Positions 25,298 through 33,176 of a DNA stretch of 33,176 nt are shown here, one piece after another (within the stretch, counting starts at the first letter, position 1; the number at the start of each line of letters is the position of its first letter). The DNA is from Pseudomonadota bacterium (GTDB taxonomy: Bacteria; Pseudomonadota; Alphaproteobacteria; Rhodospirillales; Magnetospirillaceae), in NCBI GenBank assembly GCA_021848545.1, contig JAJZUL010000035.1, positions 1 to 33,176 on the forward strand, read 5' to 3'. Under the pieces are notes generated by a model. That model was not told the DNA's origin, ran no database searches, and worked only from the letters and a program-made list of their open reading frames with translations. Made by a program: the position numbers and the translations under genes.

Positions 25298-26604
25298 GAC
25301 TCCTGTCCCTTTCCCGATTGGGATCGCCAGGCCAGGCCGTCGATGGCGCCGCAGGAGGGACAGGCGGCCGACCAGGATTCGGAGCGGGTGCCGCAAGCGG
25401 AGCAGGTCCAGGCGGGTCCGGGCGGCGCGGTTTCGGCCTTGGTCCGCCACGCCCGGGCGGCGGCCTCGTCCTTGTGCTCGCTTTCCTCCAAACGGGCCAG
25501 CAGGCCGTAGGCGGCGGCCGGGCGCCGGCCCTCCGCCTTCATCAGGTGAGAGCGGGCCTGTCCCCACAATCCGGCATCCAGCGCGGCCTCGGCCAGGGCG
25601 ATATGGCTGTCGGCGGCCTCCCGGTTGGCGTGGATCAGGCGCTCCAGGCGCTTGACCCGCGCCAGCGGCGTCTCCGTCGGCGCCAGATCGCGCCAGACCC
25701 GGGCCAGATCGGGATGGGACGCCAGACCCCAGGTTTTTTCGATTACGGCCGCCGCCTTGCGGGGCTTGCCGCAGGCGAGCAGCAGGCGGGCGGCCAGGGT
25801 GGCGGCGGGGACGAAGGCGGGATCGGTCTGATGGGCCTTCAGCGCCAGGATCGCGGCCGCGTCCTTGTCTCCCGTATTCTCCACCGTCAGGGCGCGCTGG
25901 GTCAGGACCAGGGCCAAACGCCGCCCGACGCCCTCCTCGGCGACGACGCCGCGCTTGCGGGCCTCGGTCAAGGTCAGTTCGGCCTCGGCCCATTGTCCGG
26001 CCCGGGCCTGGAGATCGAACAGGATCGGCGCCAGCCCTTCGGCCCTGGTGCCCAGAGCCCAGGCGCGGCGGGCGTAATCCAGGGCCCTGGCGTTGTCGCC
26101 CTTGGTCAGGGCCAGACGCATCAAACCCTCCAGCCCGACGAAAGCGGTTTCCGGGCGCGCCACCATCGCTTCCAGCCGCTGTTCGGCGGCCTTGGCATCG
26201 CCGGCCATTTCGGCGGCGCGGGCCGACAACAAGCCGGTCAGCGACGGGTCGGCGAGCAATTTTTCGGCGCGTCGCGCCAGCGTGTGCGAAGCCCGCTTGT
26301 CACCGGCGCTGACGGCGGCCAGCCCATCGGACAGGGCGCGGTAGCCTTCCGCCAAGCGCCGGGCGCGGCGCTCGGCCAGCCAGCGTCGCGGCGCCCGGAT
26401 CAGGCCCAGGCCCAAACGGAGAAGGACTTCCACCAAGGCCACCACCACCACGATCGTCAGCACCAGCATGGTGACCGTGGTATCGATCCGCCAGCCGTGC
26501 CAATGAACGGTCACCGCGCCCGGCCGGTCGGTCAGCCAGACCGCGACGGCCACCAGCAGGGCGGTGCCGAGGATGAAGGCGAGCAGGCGGCGCATGGCGG
26601 TCAT
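25294..26604 (-). CDS. hemY: HemY-type TPR membrane protein with C-terminal zinc ribbon
   Basis: This is the proteobacterial HemY linked to hem operons, not the protoporphyrinogen oxidase of the same name. Its biochemical role is unsettled; it is thought to assist late haem synthesis at the membrane. The 436-residue protein has membrane segments at about 6-24 and 43-64, a basic linker (RAPRRWLAERRARRL), then a helical TPR-like body up to about 400. The C-terminus is a zinc ribbon, CSACGTRSESWSAACPSCGA, with two CxxC pairs. The ATG at 26604 overlaps the mic60 stop as ATGA; the next ATG at 26595 is also possible. Zinc or iron binding is inferred from the cysteine spacing. Confidence 0.88.
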   Translation of the reverse strand: MTAMRRLLAFILGTALLVAVAVWLTDRPGAVTVHWHGWRIDTTVTMLVLTIVVVVALVEVLLRLGLGLIRAPRRWLAERRARRLAEGYRALSDGLAAVSAGDKRASHTLARRAEKLLADPSLTGLLSARAAEMAGDAKAAEQRLEAMVARPETAFVGLEGLMRLALTKGDNARALDYARRAWALGTRAEGLAPILFDLQARAGQWAEAELTLTEARKRGVVAEEGVGRRLALVLTQRALTVENTGDKDAAAILALKAHQTDPAFVPAATLAARLLLACGKPRKAAAVIEKTWGLASHPDLARVWRDLAPTETPLARVKRLERLIHANREAADSHIALAEAALDAGLWGQARSHLMKAEGRRPAAAYGLLARLEESEHKDEAAARAWRTKAETAPPGPAWTCSACGTRSESWSAACPSCGAIDGLAWRSQSGKGQES

Positions 26605-27710
26605 GGCTCTTTACCGGTCGCGCCGGCGGCCGGACCGCCATCGCTTCGGGTGCCGGCGGCGGTTTCGGCCACGGCCTGGGCGACCATCGCCGACAGGGCG
26701 CGGTCGGCGGCAAGACGGGCGCGGGCCTGGGCCAGCCAGGGCGCCGCCAGAGTCTTGGCCCCGGCCTTGAGCGCGGCGGCCTCGCGGATGGCGTCGGCCA
26801 GATCGCCGGCCTTCAGCCGCGCCGCCACCCGTGCCGCGATCGCCGCGACGGAATCGCCGGCGGCTTCCCCATTTTCGCGGCGGATGCTGACGATGCCGGC
26901 CAGCCGCGCCAAGGCGCGGTCGAACCAGCCGGCGTCGGAGGGCAACCAGTCGGCGCGGATCAAAGCCGGTTCCAGGGCGCGGAAACGCCGGATCAGGGCG
27001 GCGCGGGCGGGGATGCCGGCGCCCGCATAGGGTTTCAGGATCTTGATGCCGGCGGCGATGTCGCCATTTTCCGACCCGGTGGCCAGAACCGACAGCGCCC
27101 GCAATTCGGAATCGAAGGGCGCGGCGCGATCGACCGCCTCGCGCAGCTGGATCGTCGACAGCAGCAAAGCCGCCGCCGAGGTCCGCGCCGCCGCCATTTG
27201 GCGCAAGGTGGCCTCCGCCTTGTCCAGGCGCATGGACAGGCGCAGCACCGTCGCCGGATCGACGCTGTTCCGTTGCAGATGGTCGATGCGTTGGGACAGG
27301 GCGGCCAGTTGCTGGGCGGAAACGCCGCCGGCCCCCGTTTGCTCGGGTTTGGCCGGCGCCGCCGTCGCGGTTTCCGACGAGGTGGCGGCCAAGCTGTCCA
27401 GGCGGGTCTTGAGAGCGGTCACTTCCGCCTGGGTGGAGTCCAGTCGGCGGCGCAGATCGGCCACCTGCGCCGTCAGCGGCGCCGGCGCCGGCGCCGAGGC
27501 GACGGTATGGCCGATCACCCCCTGCCAGCGGGCCTGGATGCGGGGCCACGCCAGATAGCCGGCCCCGGCGGCAAGGCCGGCCAGGACCAGGATGATGATC
27601 GCCAGTCCCGCCCACAGGCGGTAGCGGAAGCCGCCGGCCGTCTTGGGAGGGACGGATTCCGCTTCGGTGGTTTCGGCGGGCGGGGGGGTGGGCTCGTCGC
27701 TGGTGGTCAT
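26601..27710 (-). CDS. alphaproteobacterial mitofilin/Mic60 homologue
   Basis: A 369-residue single-pass membrane protein: a proline/acid-rich cytoplasmic start, a membrane helix at about 33-55, a coiled coil at about 77-108 (VADLRRRLDSTQAEVTALKTRLDSL) and again near 130-165, and a helical C-terminal mitofilin-like region (about 180-350). Alphaproteobacterial Mic60, the relative of the mitochondrial crista-junction protein, is known for this layout and for lying between hemD and hemY, exactly as here. It is thought to shape intracytoplasmic membranes and contact the outer membrane. Sequence conservation is low, so neighbourhood and architecture carry the call. It starts 57 bp after the hemD end and overlaps hemY by 4 bp. 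Confidence 0.85.
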   Translation of the reverse strand: MTTSDEPTPPPAETTEAESVPPKTAGGFRYRLWAGLAIIILVLAGLAAGAGYLAWPRIQARWQGVIGHTVASAPAPAPLTAQVADLRRRLDSTQAEVTALKTRLDSLAATSSETATAAPAKPEQTGAGGVSAQQLAALSQRIDHLQRNSVDPATVLRLSMRLDKAEATLRQMAAARTSAAALLLSTIQLREAVDRAAPFDSELRALSVLATGSENGDIAAGIKILKPYAGAGIPARAALIRRFRALEPALIRADWLPSDAGWFDRALARLAGIVSIRRENGEAAGDSVAAIAARVAARLKAGDLADAIREAAALKAGAKTLAAPWLAQARARLAADRALSAMVAQAVAETAAGTRSDGGPAAGATGKEP

Positions 27711-27767
27711 GTCCGGTCTCGGATTATCGCGGCGGGCCGCCGGATTCTGGGTTGGGCGGGTAATGGA

Positions 27768-28499
27768 TCAGGGCTTGCCGGCCGGGGCCGGTAAATCACG
27801 GTCGATCGCCGCCAGAAGCGCGGCCTGGGTGGGGGCCTCGGCGGTGATCGATCGTCGCCACGGCAGCGCCGCCAGTTCCCCGGCCACGGCCGGGCTCAGG
27901 GCATAGGCGGCAAGACCGCGGCATCTGTCATCGATGCCGGCCTCCTGGGCCAGGGTAACAAAGGTACGGGCGGTGCGGGGAGAGAAAAACAAAGCCAGAT
28001 CCAGCCGGTCCGCCTTCAAGGCGGCGATCAGGGGCGCCGACAGGGCGGTGGCGGTGCGGGCCTCGTACAGGACCACCCGGCGCACGGTGAACCCGGCTTC
28101 GCTCAGGATGCCGGAAAGATCGCCGGCCACGACGCTGCCGGCGGCATGGATCAGGGCGCCGCCTTGCGCGCGGACGCGGCGGCGGACCAGATCGGCCAGG
28201 GTGGCGACGTCGCCGCCCGCGCTTTCCACCGTCTGGTAGCCGAGATCGCGGGCGGCGCGCGCGGTGGCGTCGCCCACCGCCCAGACCGGCAGATCGCGAT
28301 CGGCCAGGGTGCGGGCCAGGGCGCGGATGCCGTTGGCCGAGGTGGCGAGGATTCCCTGGGCGCCGTCGCGATCGATTTCGGCGCCCTCCACGGGGCGGAT
28401 GTCGATCAGGGGTTCGATCATCACCGCGACGCCGCGTTCCGCCAGGGCATCGGCGACGCCCTGGGCATCCTCGCGGGGGCGGGTGACGAGCGCCTGCAC
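27768..28499 (-). CDS. hemD: uroporphyrinogen-III synthase HemD
   Basis: HemD closes hydroxymethylbilane with inversion of ring D to give uroporphyrinogen III, the branch point for haem, sirohaem and cobalamin. The 243-residue protein has the loosely conserved family pattern: [17 protein letters not shown] at the start, [30 protein letters not shown], and [13 protein letters not shown] near the C-terminal third. The start is a GTG at 28499, 8 nt after the hemC stop, with AGAAGG overlapping that stop as ribosome-binding site. The hemC-hemD pairing makes the call firm despite weak sequence conservation in this family. A 57-bp gap separates it from mic60 downstream. Confidence 0.93.
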   Translation of the reverse strand: MQALVTRPREDAQGVADALAERGVAVMIEPLIDIRPVEGAEIDRDGAQGILATSANGIRALARTLADRDLPVWAVGDATARAARDLGYQTVESAGGDVATLADLVRRRVRAQGGALIHAAGSVVAGDLSGILSEAGFTVRRVVLYEARTATALSAPLIAALKADRLDLALFFSPRTARTFVTLAQEAGIDDRCRGLAAYALSPAVAGELAALPWRRSITAEAPTQAALLAAIDRDLPAPAGKP

Positions 28500-28507
28500 C
28501 GGCCTTC

Positions 28508-29446
28508 TCAGGTTCGAATGCCGTCGAAAAAGCCCGGTCCGGCGGCGGCCTGCACTTCCCGGGCGGCGTCCCGGCCCATTTCCTCGGCATCAGCGGCCGA
28601 CCCCCGGCGCGAGGCGGCGTGCAGCCGGCTGCCGTCGGGGCTGACCACCAGACCGCGCAGGGTCAGATCGGTACCGTCCAGCTCGGCCAAGGCGGCGATG
28701 GGGGTGCGGCACGACCCGTCCAGCAGGGCGAGAAAGGCGCGTTCGGCGGCCACCCGGGTCCAGGTGACGGAATCGTTGAGGGGGGCCAGCAACGCCTGCG
28801 CGCGAACGTCGTCGGCGCGACAGGTGATGCCGATGGCGCCCTGGCCGACCGCCGGCAGCATGTCCTCGACCGGCAGGGCGGTGCCGTGCCGGTCCAGACC
28901 CAGGCGCCGCAGCCCGGCCATGGCCAGCAGGGTGGCGGCGACCTCGCCCTCGGCCAGCTTGCGCAGGCGGGTCTGGACATTGCCGCGGAAATTGACCACC
29001 ACCAGATCGGGGCGGCGATGCAAAATCTGGGCGCCGCGCCGGAGCGAGGCGGTGCCGATCACCGCGCCCTTCGGCAGGTCGGACCAATGGGCGGCCGCGG
29101 GCGACAGAAAGGCGTCGCGCACGTCTTCGCGGGGCAGCATGCAGGGCAGGACGATGCCGTCCGGCAGGATTGTCGCCACATCCTTCATGGAATGGACGGC
29201 GAGATCGATGCGCCCGTCGGCCATCGCGTCGTCCAGTTCCTTGGTGAACAGCCCCTTACCGCCGATTTCCGACAGGGGACGGTCCTGGACCGCGTCGCCG
29301 GTGGTGGTGGTGACGACGATTTCGATGGCGCCGGGGGCGGCGAGTTCGGGCCAGGCGGCGGCCAGACGGTCGCGGGTCTCATGGGTTTGAGCCAGCGCCA
29401 GGGGCGAGCCGCGGGTACCGATGCGCAAGGGAGTGTTGGTGGTCAT
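28508..29446 (-). CDS. hemC: hydroxymethylbilane synthase HemC
   Basis: HemC polymerises four porphobilinogen units into hydroxymethylbilane. At 312 residues its length is normal. It starts [14 protein letters not shown] and has [31 protein letters not shown] and VGQGAIGI. The dipyrromethane-cofactor cysteine is in [10 protein letters not shown] (about residue 246). The ATG at 29446 is the family start; the frame remains open far upstream through the tsaD region but only as a shadow. It heads the minus-strand run to cobQ and is divergent from tsaD, with only 75 bp between the two starts; no clear promoter hexamers are seen there. Confidence 0.96.
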   Translation of the reverse strand: MTTNTPLRIGTRGSPLALAQTHETRDRLAAAWPELAAPGAIEIVVTTTTGDAVQDRPLSEIGGKGLFTKELDDAMADGRIDLAVHSMKDVATILPDGIVLPCMLPREDVRDAFLSPAAAHWSDLPKGAVIGTASLRRGAQILHRRPDLVVVNFRGNVQTRLRKLAEGEVAATLLAMAGLRRLGLDRHGTALPVEDMLPAVGQGAIGITCRADDVRAQALLAPLNDSVTWTRVAAERAFLALLDGSCRTPIAALAELDGTDLTLRGLVVSPDGSRLHAASRRGSAADAEEMGRDAAREVQAAAGPGFFDGIRT

Positions 29447-29521
29447 GGCGCGGCTGTTGTAGGAAATGCTGACGGCGAAGAAAAGGATTTTGACGGTGAA
29501 GCGGTTTTCGGCGGGCGCGCC

Positions 29522-30577
29522 ATGGTGATCCTGGGTATCGAGAGCAGTTGCGACGAAACCGCGGCGGCCGTGGTCGATGGCGACCGGACCATCCGCGCGC
29601 AGGTGGTGCTGTCGCAACTGGAGGAGCACCGTCCCTATGGCGGCATCGTGCCTGAAATCGCCGCCCGTGCCCACCTCGACCATGCCGATCGGCTGGTGGC
29701 CCAGGCCATGGACCGGGCCGGGCTGGAATTCGCCGACCTGGACGGAATCGCCGCCACCGCCGGGCCGGGGCTGATCGGCGGGGTGATGGTGGGCGCGACC
29801 CTGGGCAAGGCCATCGCCCTGGCCGCCGGCAAGCCGTTCATCGCCGTCAACCATCTGGAAGGCCACGCGCTGACCGCCCGGCTGACCGACGATCTCGATT
29901 TTCCCTATCTGCTGCTGCTGGTCTCGGGGGGTCATTGCCAGATTCTGGCGGTGCTGGGGGTGGGGTCCTACCGCCGGTTGGGCGCCACCGTGGACGATGC
30001 CGCCGGCGAGGCCTTCGACAAGGTGGCCAAGATGCTCGGACTGGGCTACCCCGGCGGCCCCCTGGTGGAAGCCGCCGCCGCCAAGGGCGATCCCGGCCGC
30101 TTCACTCTGCCCCGGCCGATGAAGGGGCGGCCGGGCTGCGACTTTTCCTTTTCCGGCCTGAAGAACGCGGTGCGTCTGCTGGTCGAGGATCTGCCCCATC
30201 CCGTGTCGGACAGGGACGCGGCCGACATCGCCGCCGCCTTTCAGGCCGCGGTCACCGACAGCATCGCCGATCGCGTGACCCACGCCGTCCGGCGTTTTCG
30301 CGCCGACTGGCCCGCCGGGCGCGCCCTGGTGACCGCCGGCGGCGTCGCCGCCAACGGCGCCCTGCGCGCCGCCCTGACCGGCCTGGCCGAAAAGGAGGGG
30401 TTGGATTTCGTGGCGCCGCCGCTCGGCCTGTGCACGGACAACGCCGCCATGATCGCCTGGGCGGGGGTGGAGCGGTTGCGCCTGGGGCTGACCGACACGC
30501 TCGATTTCGCGCCCCGTCCCCGCTGGCCGCTCGATCCCGGCGCCCGCAAGCTCGGCGGGGCCGGAATCAAGGCGTGA
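29522..30577 (+). CDS. tsaD: tRNA N6-threonylcarbamoyladenosine transferase TsaD
   Basis: TsaD, with TsaB and TsaE, transfers the threonylcarbamoyl group to A37 of tRNAs reading ANN codons. The 351-residue protein has [16 protein letters not shown], the metal-binding NHLEGH (His 111 and 115), [41 protein letters not shown] and the last metal ligand region [13 protein letters not shown]. Length, order and spacing match the bacterial family throughout. The ATG at 29522 is the natural start. Divergence from hemC next door is a recurring arrangement in alphaproteobacteria. It ends 13 bp before the stop of the convergent receptor-like gene with no terminator hairpin between. Confidence 0.97.
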   Translation: MVILGIESSCDETAAAVVDGDRTIRAQVVLSQLEEHRPYGGIVPEIAARAHLDHADRLVAQAMDRAGLEFADLDGIAATAGPGLIGGVMVGATLGKAIALAAGKPFIAVNHLEGHALTARLTDDLDFPYLLLLVSGGHCQILAVLGVGSYRRLGATVDDAAGEAFDKVAKMLGLGYPGGPLVEAAAAKGDPGRFTLPRPMKGRPGCDFSFSGLKNAVRLLVEDLPHPVSDRDAADIAAAFQAAVTDSIADRVTHAVRRFRADWPAGRALVTAGGVAANGALRAALTGLAEKEGLDFVAPPLGLCTDNAAMIAWAGVERLRLGLTDTLDFAPRPRWPLDPGARKLGGAGIKA

Positions 30578-30590
30578 CGCCGTCCAAAGG

Positions 30591-31622
30591 TCAGTTTTTC
30601 GATTGCTGCACGATGGCCCCGTACCAGCCCAGCCCCCGATAGGTCTCATAGCCCGGGGTCAGGGCGTAGCCGACGATCCGACCCGCATCGTCCGTGTAAC
30701 TGCCCTGGGCGCCCTGGTCGGTATCGAGGGGAAAGCTGTCGGACAGCACGCCGACACCGTCCGAGGCCGCCAGTACCTTGAAATTCTGGTCCAGCAGCAG
30801 GCAGCGGGTGGTGGCGCGTTCATCTTCGCGCAGGCGGACCCCATTGACCACCGCGTCGGCCTGGGGCTCCCAGTCGAAGAAAATTCCCAAGACCCCCAGA
30901 ATCTCGCCATCGACCCGGCCGCCGGCGCGGATGGCCGTGGCATAGGTGGCGGCCCGCGCCCCGTCCAATCCCGGAATCGACGCCACGTCGGCCACCGCGT
31001 AATCGCTGCCGTCGGTGGTGGCCATGGCGTCGCGGAACCAACGCTCGTTGGTGACCTTGGAGCCGATGGCGCGGCCATAGCGCTGGGGCCGTCCGCACGC
31101 CACCACGCGGCCTTGGGCATCGGCGATCCACAGATCGAGATAGACCGTATAGGAATCGAGAATGACCCCCAGCCGGCGGCAGGCATGGTCGGCGGCGTCG
31201 GCGCCGCCGTCGGTCAGGCAATCGACCACGGCCGAATCGGTGGCCCACCAGCGCACGTCGCAGGACCGTTCATAGAGATTGCGGTCGATGATCTCGATCA
31301 TGTTCAGGGCGAGATCGGTCAGGCGCGAACCGCGTAGCTGATGGATGACCGATTCGCCCAGGGTCATCAAATCCTGAATGGTGGTGGACAGTTCTCCTTC
31401 CAGCGCCTGGGTGATGGCGTTGATGTCCTGCGAAACGCTTTTGACCTCGTTGGCCACCACGGCGAAACCGCGTCCCGCCTCGCCGGCCCGATGCGCCTCG
31501 ATCAGGGCGTTGAGCGACAGAATGCGGGTGGCGCCCGTCACCGTCTTGATGGCCCGTATCTTGTCGCTGGCGACGCTGTGAACAGCCCGCGTCAGCTCCA
31601 AAATCTTTTCCGGTTCCGACAT
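30591..31622 (-). CDS. soluble chemoreceptor-like protein, signalling tip N-terminal and Cache-like sensor C-terminal
   Basis: A 343-residue protein with no membrane segment. The first ~75 residues are a shortened chemoreceptor tip: ILSLNALIEAHRAGEAGRGF then [11 protein letters not shown], close to the canonical CheA/CheW-binding hairpin but with only about 20 residues of descending helix. A helical linker follows (about 76-125). The rest resembles a double Cache sensor (DLWIADAQGRVVA, NERWFRDAM, GEILGVLGIFFDWEPQA, LLLDQNFKVLAAS, YRGLGWYGAIVQ). HAMP and methylation helices are missing. The ATG at 31622 is preferred because GGGGG lies 5 nt upstream; 31634 is the alternative. It is probably cytoplasmic; the ligand is unknown. 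It is monocistronic and convergent with tsaD. Confidence 0.85.
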   Translation of the reverse strand: MSEPEKILELTRAVHSVASDKIRAIKTVTGATRILSLNALIEAHRAGEAGRGFAVVANEVKSVSQDINAITQALEGELSTTIQDLMTLGESVIHQLRGSRLTDLALNMIEIIDRNLYERSCDVRWWATDSAVVDCLTDGGADAADHACRRLGVILDSYTVYLDLWIADAQGRVVACGRPQRYGRAIGSKVTNERWFRDAMATTDGSDYAVADVASIPGLDGARAATYATAIRAGGRVDGEILGVLGIFFDWEPQADAVVNGVRLREDERATTRCLLLDQNFKVLAASDGVGVLSDSFPLDTDQGAQGSYTDDAGRIVGYALTPGYETYRGLGWYGAIVQQSKN

Positions 31623-31669
31623 TTCCACCCCCATGTGCCTAAAAAAAGACCACACCAATATGGCGTGTT

Positions 31670-31697
31670 ATTTTATAGGCATTTCGCTTGGACGCAA
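31670..31697 (-). promoter_or_regulatory. possible promoter for the soluble receptor-like gene
   Basis: On the minus strand TTGCGT (31697-31692) and TAAAAT (31675-31670) are spaced by 16 nt; the -10 matches consensus at five of six positions in an AT-rich patch. The leader would be about 40 nt. An imperfect palindrome (AGGCATTTCGC near 31677-31687 with GCGA...AATGCCT near 31712-31725) brackets the -35. Confidence 0.45.
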
Positions 31698-31859
31698 TGG
31701 GAACAGAAGGCGAAATAATGCCTTTTGTTATAGAGCGCTCATCCTCCGGTACTGTTTATCGGGCCGCTTTTCCCCGAAAGCGCGCGAAAGGGAACGCCCC
31801 GCGGCCGGTCGCCGCGCGGGCTTGACCGGATTTCCACGAGCGGCTCTCGGGTTTTGACG

Positions 31860-32831
31860 TTACGCGCCGGCGAGATAGGTGGGGACGATGATTTCGGCGG
31901 AGGCTGGAACGATGCCCAGGTCCGCCAGGCCCGGTTTGCCGCCGCGCACCACGTTGTCCTGACGCAGCAGTCGGACCTGATCCAGGGTCAGGGGCGGAAC
32001 CGGCAGCAAACCGAGAAAGGCGGCCTCCAGCACCGCCACCCAGAATGGCAGCGGCACCAGCAGCCGCCGCCGTCCGGTCACGCGCAGAACCAGCTCGAAA
32101 AGCTCCTTGAGGGAATAGCGGCGCGGCCCGCCCAATTCGTAGATGCGCCCGCGAGCCGTCTCGTCGTTCAGCGCGGCGACGATGGCGGCGGCGACGTCGC
32201 CCACCCATACCGGCTGGAACACCGGTCCGCCGGTGCCGAAAAAGTCGAAACGGAGTCCCCTCGGCCCGCGCCGGAACCGCCAGCCGTCGCCGGTGAAGAC
32301 CGGCAGGATCGGCGATGCCGCCGCCAGACCGGCGAAGCGATTGAAGGATCCGTCCTCGGGGCCGAAAATCAGTCCGGGTCGAAGAATGACGGCGCCCGGA
32401 AAGGCGTTCGCCGCCGCTTCCTCGCCGGCCGCCTTGGACCGGGCGTAGGCCGAGGGCGAGGCCGGGTCGGCCCCCAACGCCGACACATGAACCAGTCGGG
32501 TGGCGCCCGCCGCCTTGGCTTCGGTGGCGACGATGGCCGCGCCCTGGTGGTGGATGGCCTCGAAGGTTCGTCGTCCGCGTTCGTAAAGGATGCCCACCAG
32601 ATTGATCACCGCGTCGGCGCCCTTCACCGCCGCCGCCACGGCGCCGCGGTCGGTGACGTCGGCCCGCACCGGCACCACCTGGCCGACGTCGCCCATGGGG
32701 GTCAGGAAACTGGCCGCCACCGGATCGCGGCCGGCCACCCGCACGACCCATCCGTCCAGAGCGAGGCGTCGCACCAGATGGCGGCCGATGAACCCCGATC
32801 CTCCGAAAACGGTGACCACCTTGCGCGCCAT
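31860..32831 (-). CDS. NDUFA9-like atypical SDR (complex I-associated family)
   Basis: A 323-residue NAD(P)-binding protein of the extended SDR type, closest to the NDUFA9 group that includes the complex I accessory subunit of mitochondria. The glycine motif VFGGSGFIGRHLVRRL is at about 7-22, DAVINLVGILYERGRRTF is the NDUFA9-type fourth strand, HVSALGADPASPSAYARSK carries YxxxK, and ILRPGLIFGPEDGSFNRFA follows. WVGDVAAAIVAAL and YELGGPRRYSLKEL complete the family pattern. The ATG at 32831 has GGAG 6 nt upstream; the frame is open to 33086 but that extension is low-complexity repeat. Bacterial members are usually of unknown function; a link to complex I or quinones is inferred. Confidence 0.88.
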   Translation of the reverse strand: MARKVVTVFGGSGFIGRHLVRRLALDGWVVRVAGRDPVAASFLTPMGDVGQVVPVRADVTDRGAVAAAVKGADAVINLVGILYERGRRTFEAIHHQGAAIVATEAKAAGATRLVHVSALGADPASPSAYARSKAAGEEAAANAFPGAVILRPGLIFGPEDGSFNRFAGLAAASPILPVFTGDGWRFRRGPRGLRFDFFGTGGPVFQPVWVGDVAAAIVAALNDETARGRIYELGGPRRYSLKELFELVLRVTGRRRLLVPLPFWVAVLEAAFLGLLPVPPLTLDQVRLLRQDNVVRGGKPGLADLGIVPASAEIIVPTYLAGA

Positions 32832-32927
32832 GCTCGTCTCCCCTGGCGAAGCGCGATGACCAAACCTCCAACCAAGGGTAACAGGCCGGTTCGGCGCTGT
32901 CATCCCGTCGGCGGGTTTATTGGTTGG

Positions 32928-32982
32928 GCGCCGGCGCTCGCGCTTGGCTTGTCCTCGCGCCCTTCGGGCGCTGCGGCGCGCT
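32928..32982. repeat. 55-bp direct repeat, copy 1
   Basis: Differs from copy 2 (33087-33141) at only two positions (G/A and T/G). It is very GC-rich, starts GCGCCGGCGCTCGCGCTTGG and contains internal palindromes (GCGCCGGCGC, and GCGCCC/GGGCGC around TTC). Read on plus, both copies encode the same arginine-rich string (SRLA-PRALRALRRA), but no ribosome-binding site or family supports a gene. The surrounding 32832-33176 has no convincing gene. Confidence 0.8.
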
Positions 32983-33086
32983 GGTCTTGGTGCTCCGCTC
33001 CGCTTCGGGCGCATAGTCGTCGCTGAAGCGGCCTCTGGGTGCCGTGGGTCAAGGGGTGGGGGTGGGTTTTTGTTGGTTGGCCTCAA

Positions 33087-33141
33087 GCGCCGGCGCTCGC
33101 GCTTGGCTTATCCTCGCGCCCTGCGGGCGCTGCGGCGCGCT
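33087..33141. repeat. 55-bp direct repeat, copy 2
   Basis: Second copy, 159 bp after the first in the same orientation, 53 of 55 bases identical. It is preceded by a GT-rich tract (near 33050-33080) that resembles the TTGGTTGG before copy 1, so the repeated unit may be longer and degenerate. It continues to the right edge with palindromic GGCGGC...GCCGCC, so more copies may lie outside the window. Confidence 0.8.
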
Positions 33142-33176
33142 CAATGCGCATAGTCGGCGGCTGACGCCGCCTCCGG

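Noticed and set aside
31800-31822. G/C hairpin as terminator of the NDUFA9-like gene
   Set aside because: CCCGCGGC/GCCGCG-type pairing exists near 31797-31820, but no T run follows on the minus strand and the stem is bulged.
32920-33153. 77-codon plus-strand frame made of the 55-bp repeats
   Set aside because: It is arginine-rich repeat translation without a ribosome-binding site; better treated as repeat DNA.

Overview
The window is GC-rich (roughly two thirds G+C by eye), densely packed chromosomal DNA. It looks like an alphaproteobacterium of the Rhodospirillales, near Magnetospirillum/Phaeospirillum. The grounds are protein style and gene order (a hemC-hemD-mitofilin/Mic60-hemY run, a CbiX-based cobalamin cluster, an NDUFA9-like protein, Tam, short QueF). 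The genus is an inference. I see no rRNA, tRNA, CRISPR array, transposase or phage gene.

Layout. 1-1350: the tail of an unknown gene, a UDG-superfamily protein, and a convergent methyltransferase. 1415-4391 (minus): hldE-queF-queG, joining ADP-heptose synthesis to two steps of queuosine synthesis. 4582-6030: a small membrane protein, then about 500 bp packed with inverted repeats, then a small lipoprotein. The minus strand of 5161-5407 reads as a chain of stem-loops ending in an intrinsic terminator, and is the best candidate here for an undescribed element. 6031-9605 (plus): a membrane nucleotide-sugar dehydratase and purH. 9606-12286: tam (minus) and a transmembrane chemoreceptor (plus).

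12324-19083 is a corrin-ring cluster: cobK on plus faces cbiX-cobH-cobL-cobI-cbiG/cobJ-cobM on minus, mostly joined by 4-bp stop/start overlaps. A CbiX chelatase and a CbiG domain, with no CobG, point to the early-cobalt (anaerobic-type) route. 19342-22534 (plus) holds a Cache-type adenylate cyclase followed after 4 nt by cobD/cbiB. 22520-29446 (minus) is one long run, hemC-hemD-mic60-hemY-cobO-SYLF-cobQ. It links the start of tetrapyrrole synthesis, a membrane-shaping protein and late cobalamin steps.

29522-32831: tsaD (plus), a soluble receptor-like protein with its signalling tip at the N-terminus and sensor at the C-terminus (minus), and an NDUFA9-like protein (minus). The last 345 bp carry no convincing gene but hold two copies of a 55-bp direct repeat.

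Functionally the window is dominated by tetrapyrrole metabolism: HemC and HemD make uroporphyrinogen III, CbiX/CobI/CbiG-CobJ/CobM/CobK/CobL/CobH build the corrin ring, and CobO, CobQ and CobD adenosylate, amidate and attach the aminopropanol arm. Missing here are CbiD, the a,c-diamide synthase (CobB/CbiA), the uroporphyrinogen methyltransferase and the nucleotide-loop genes, which would have to lie elsewhere.
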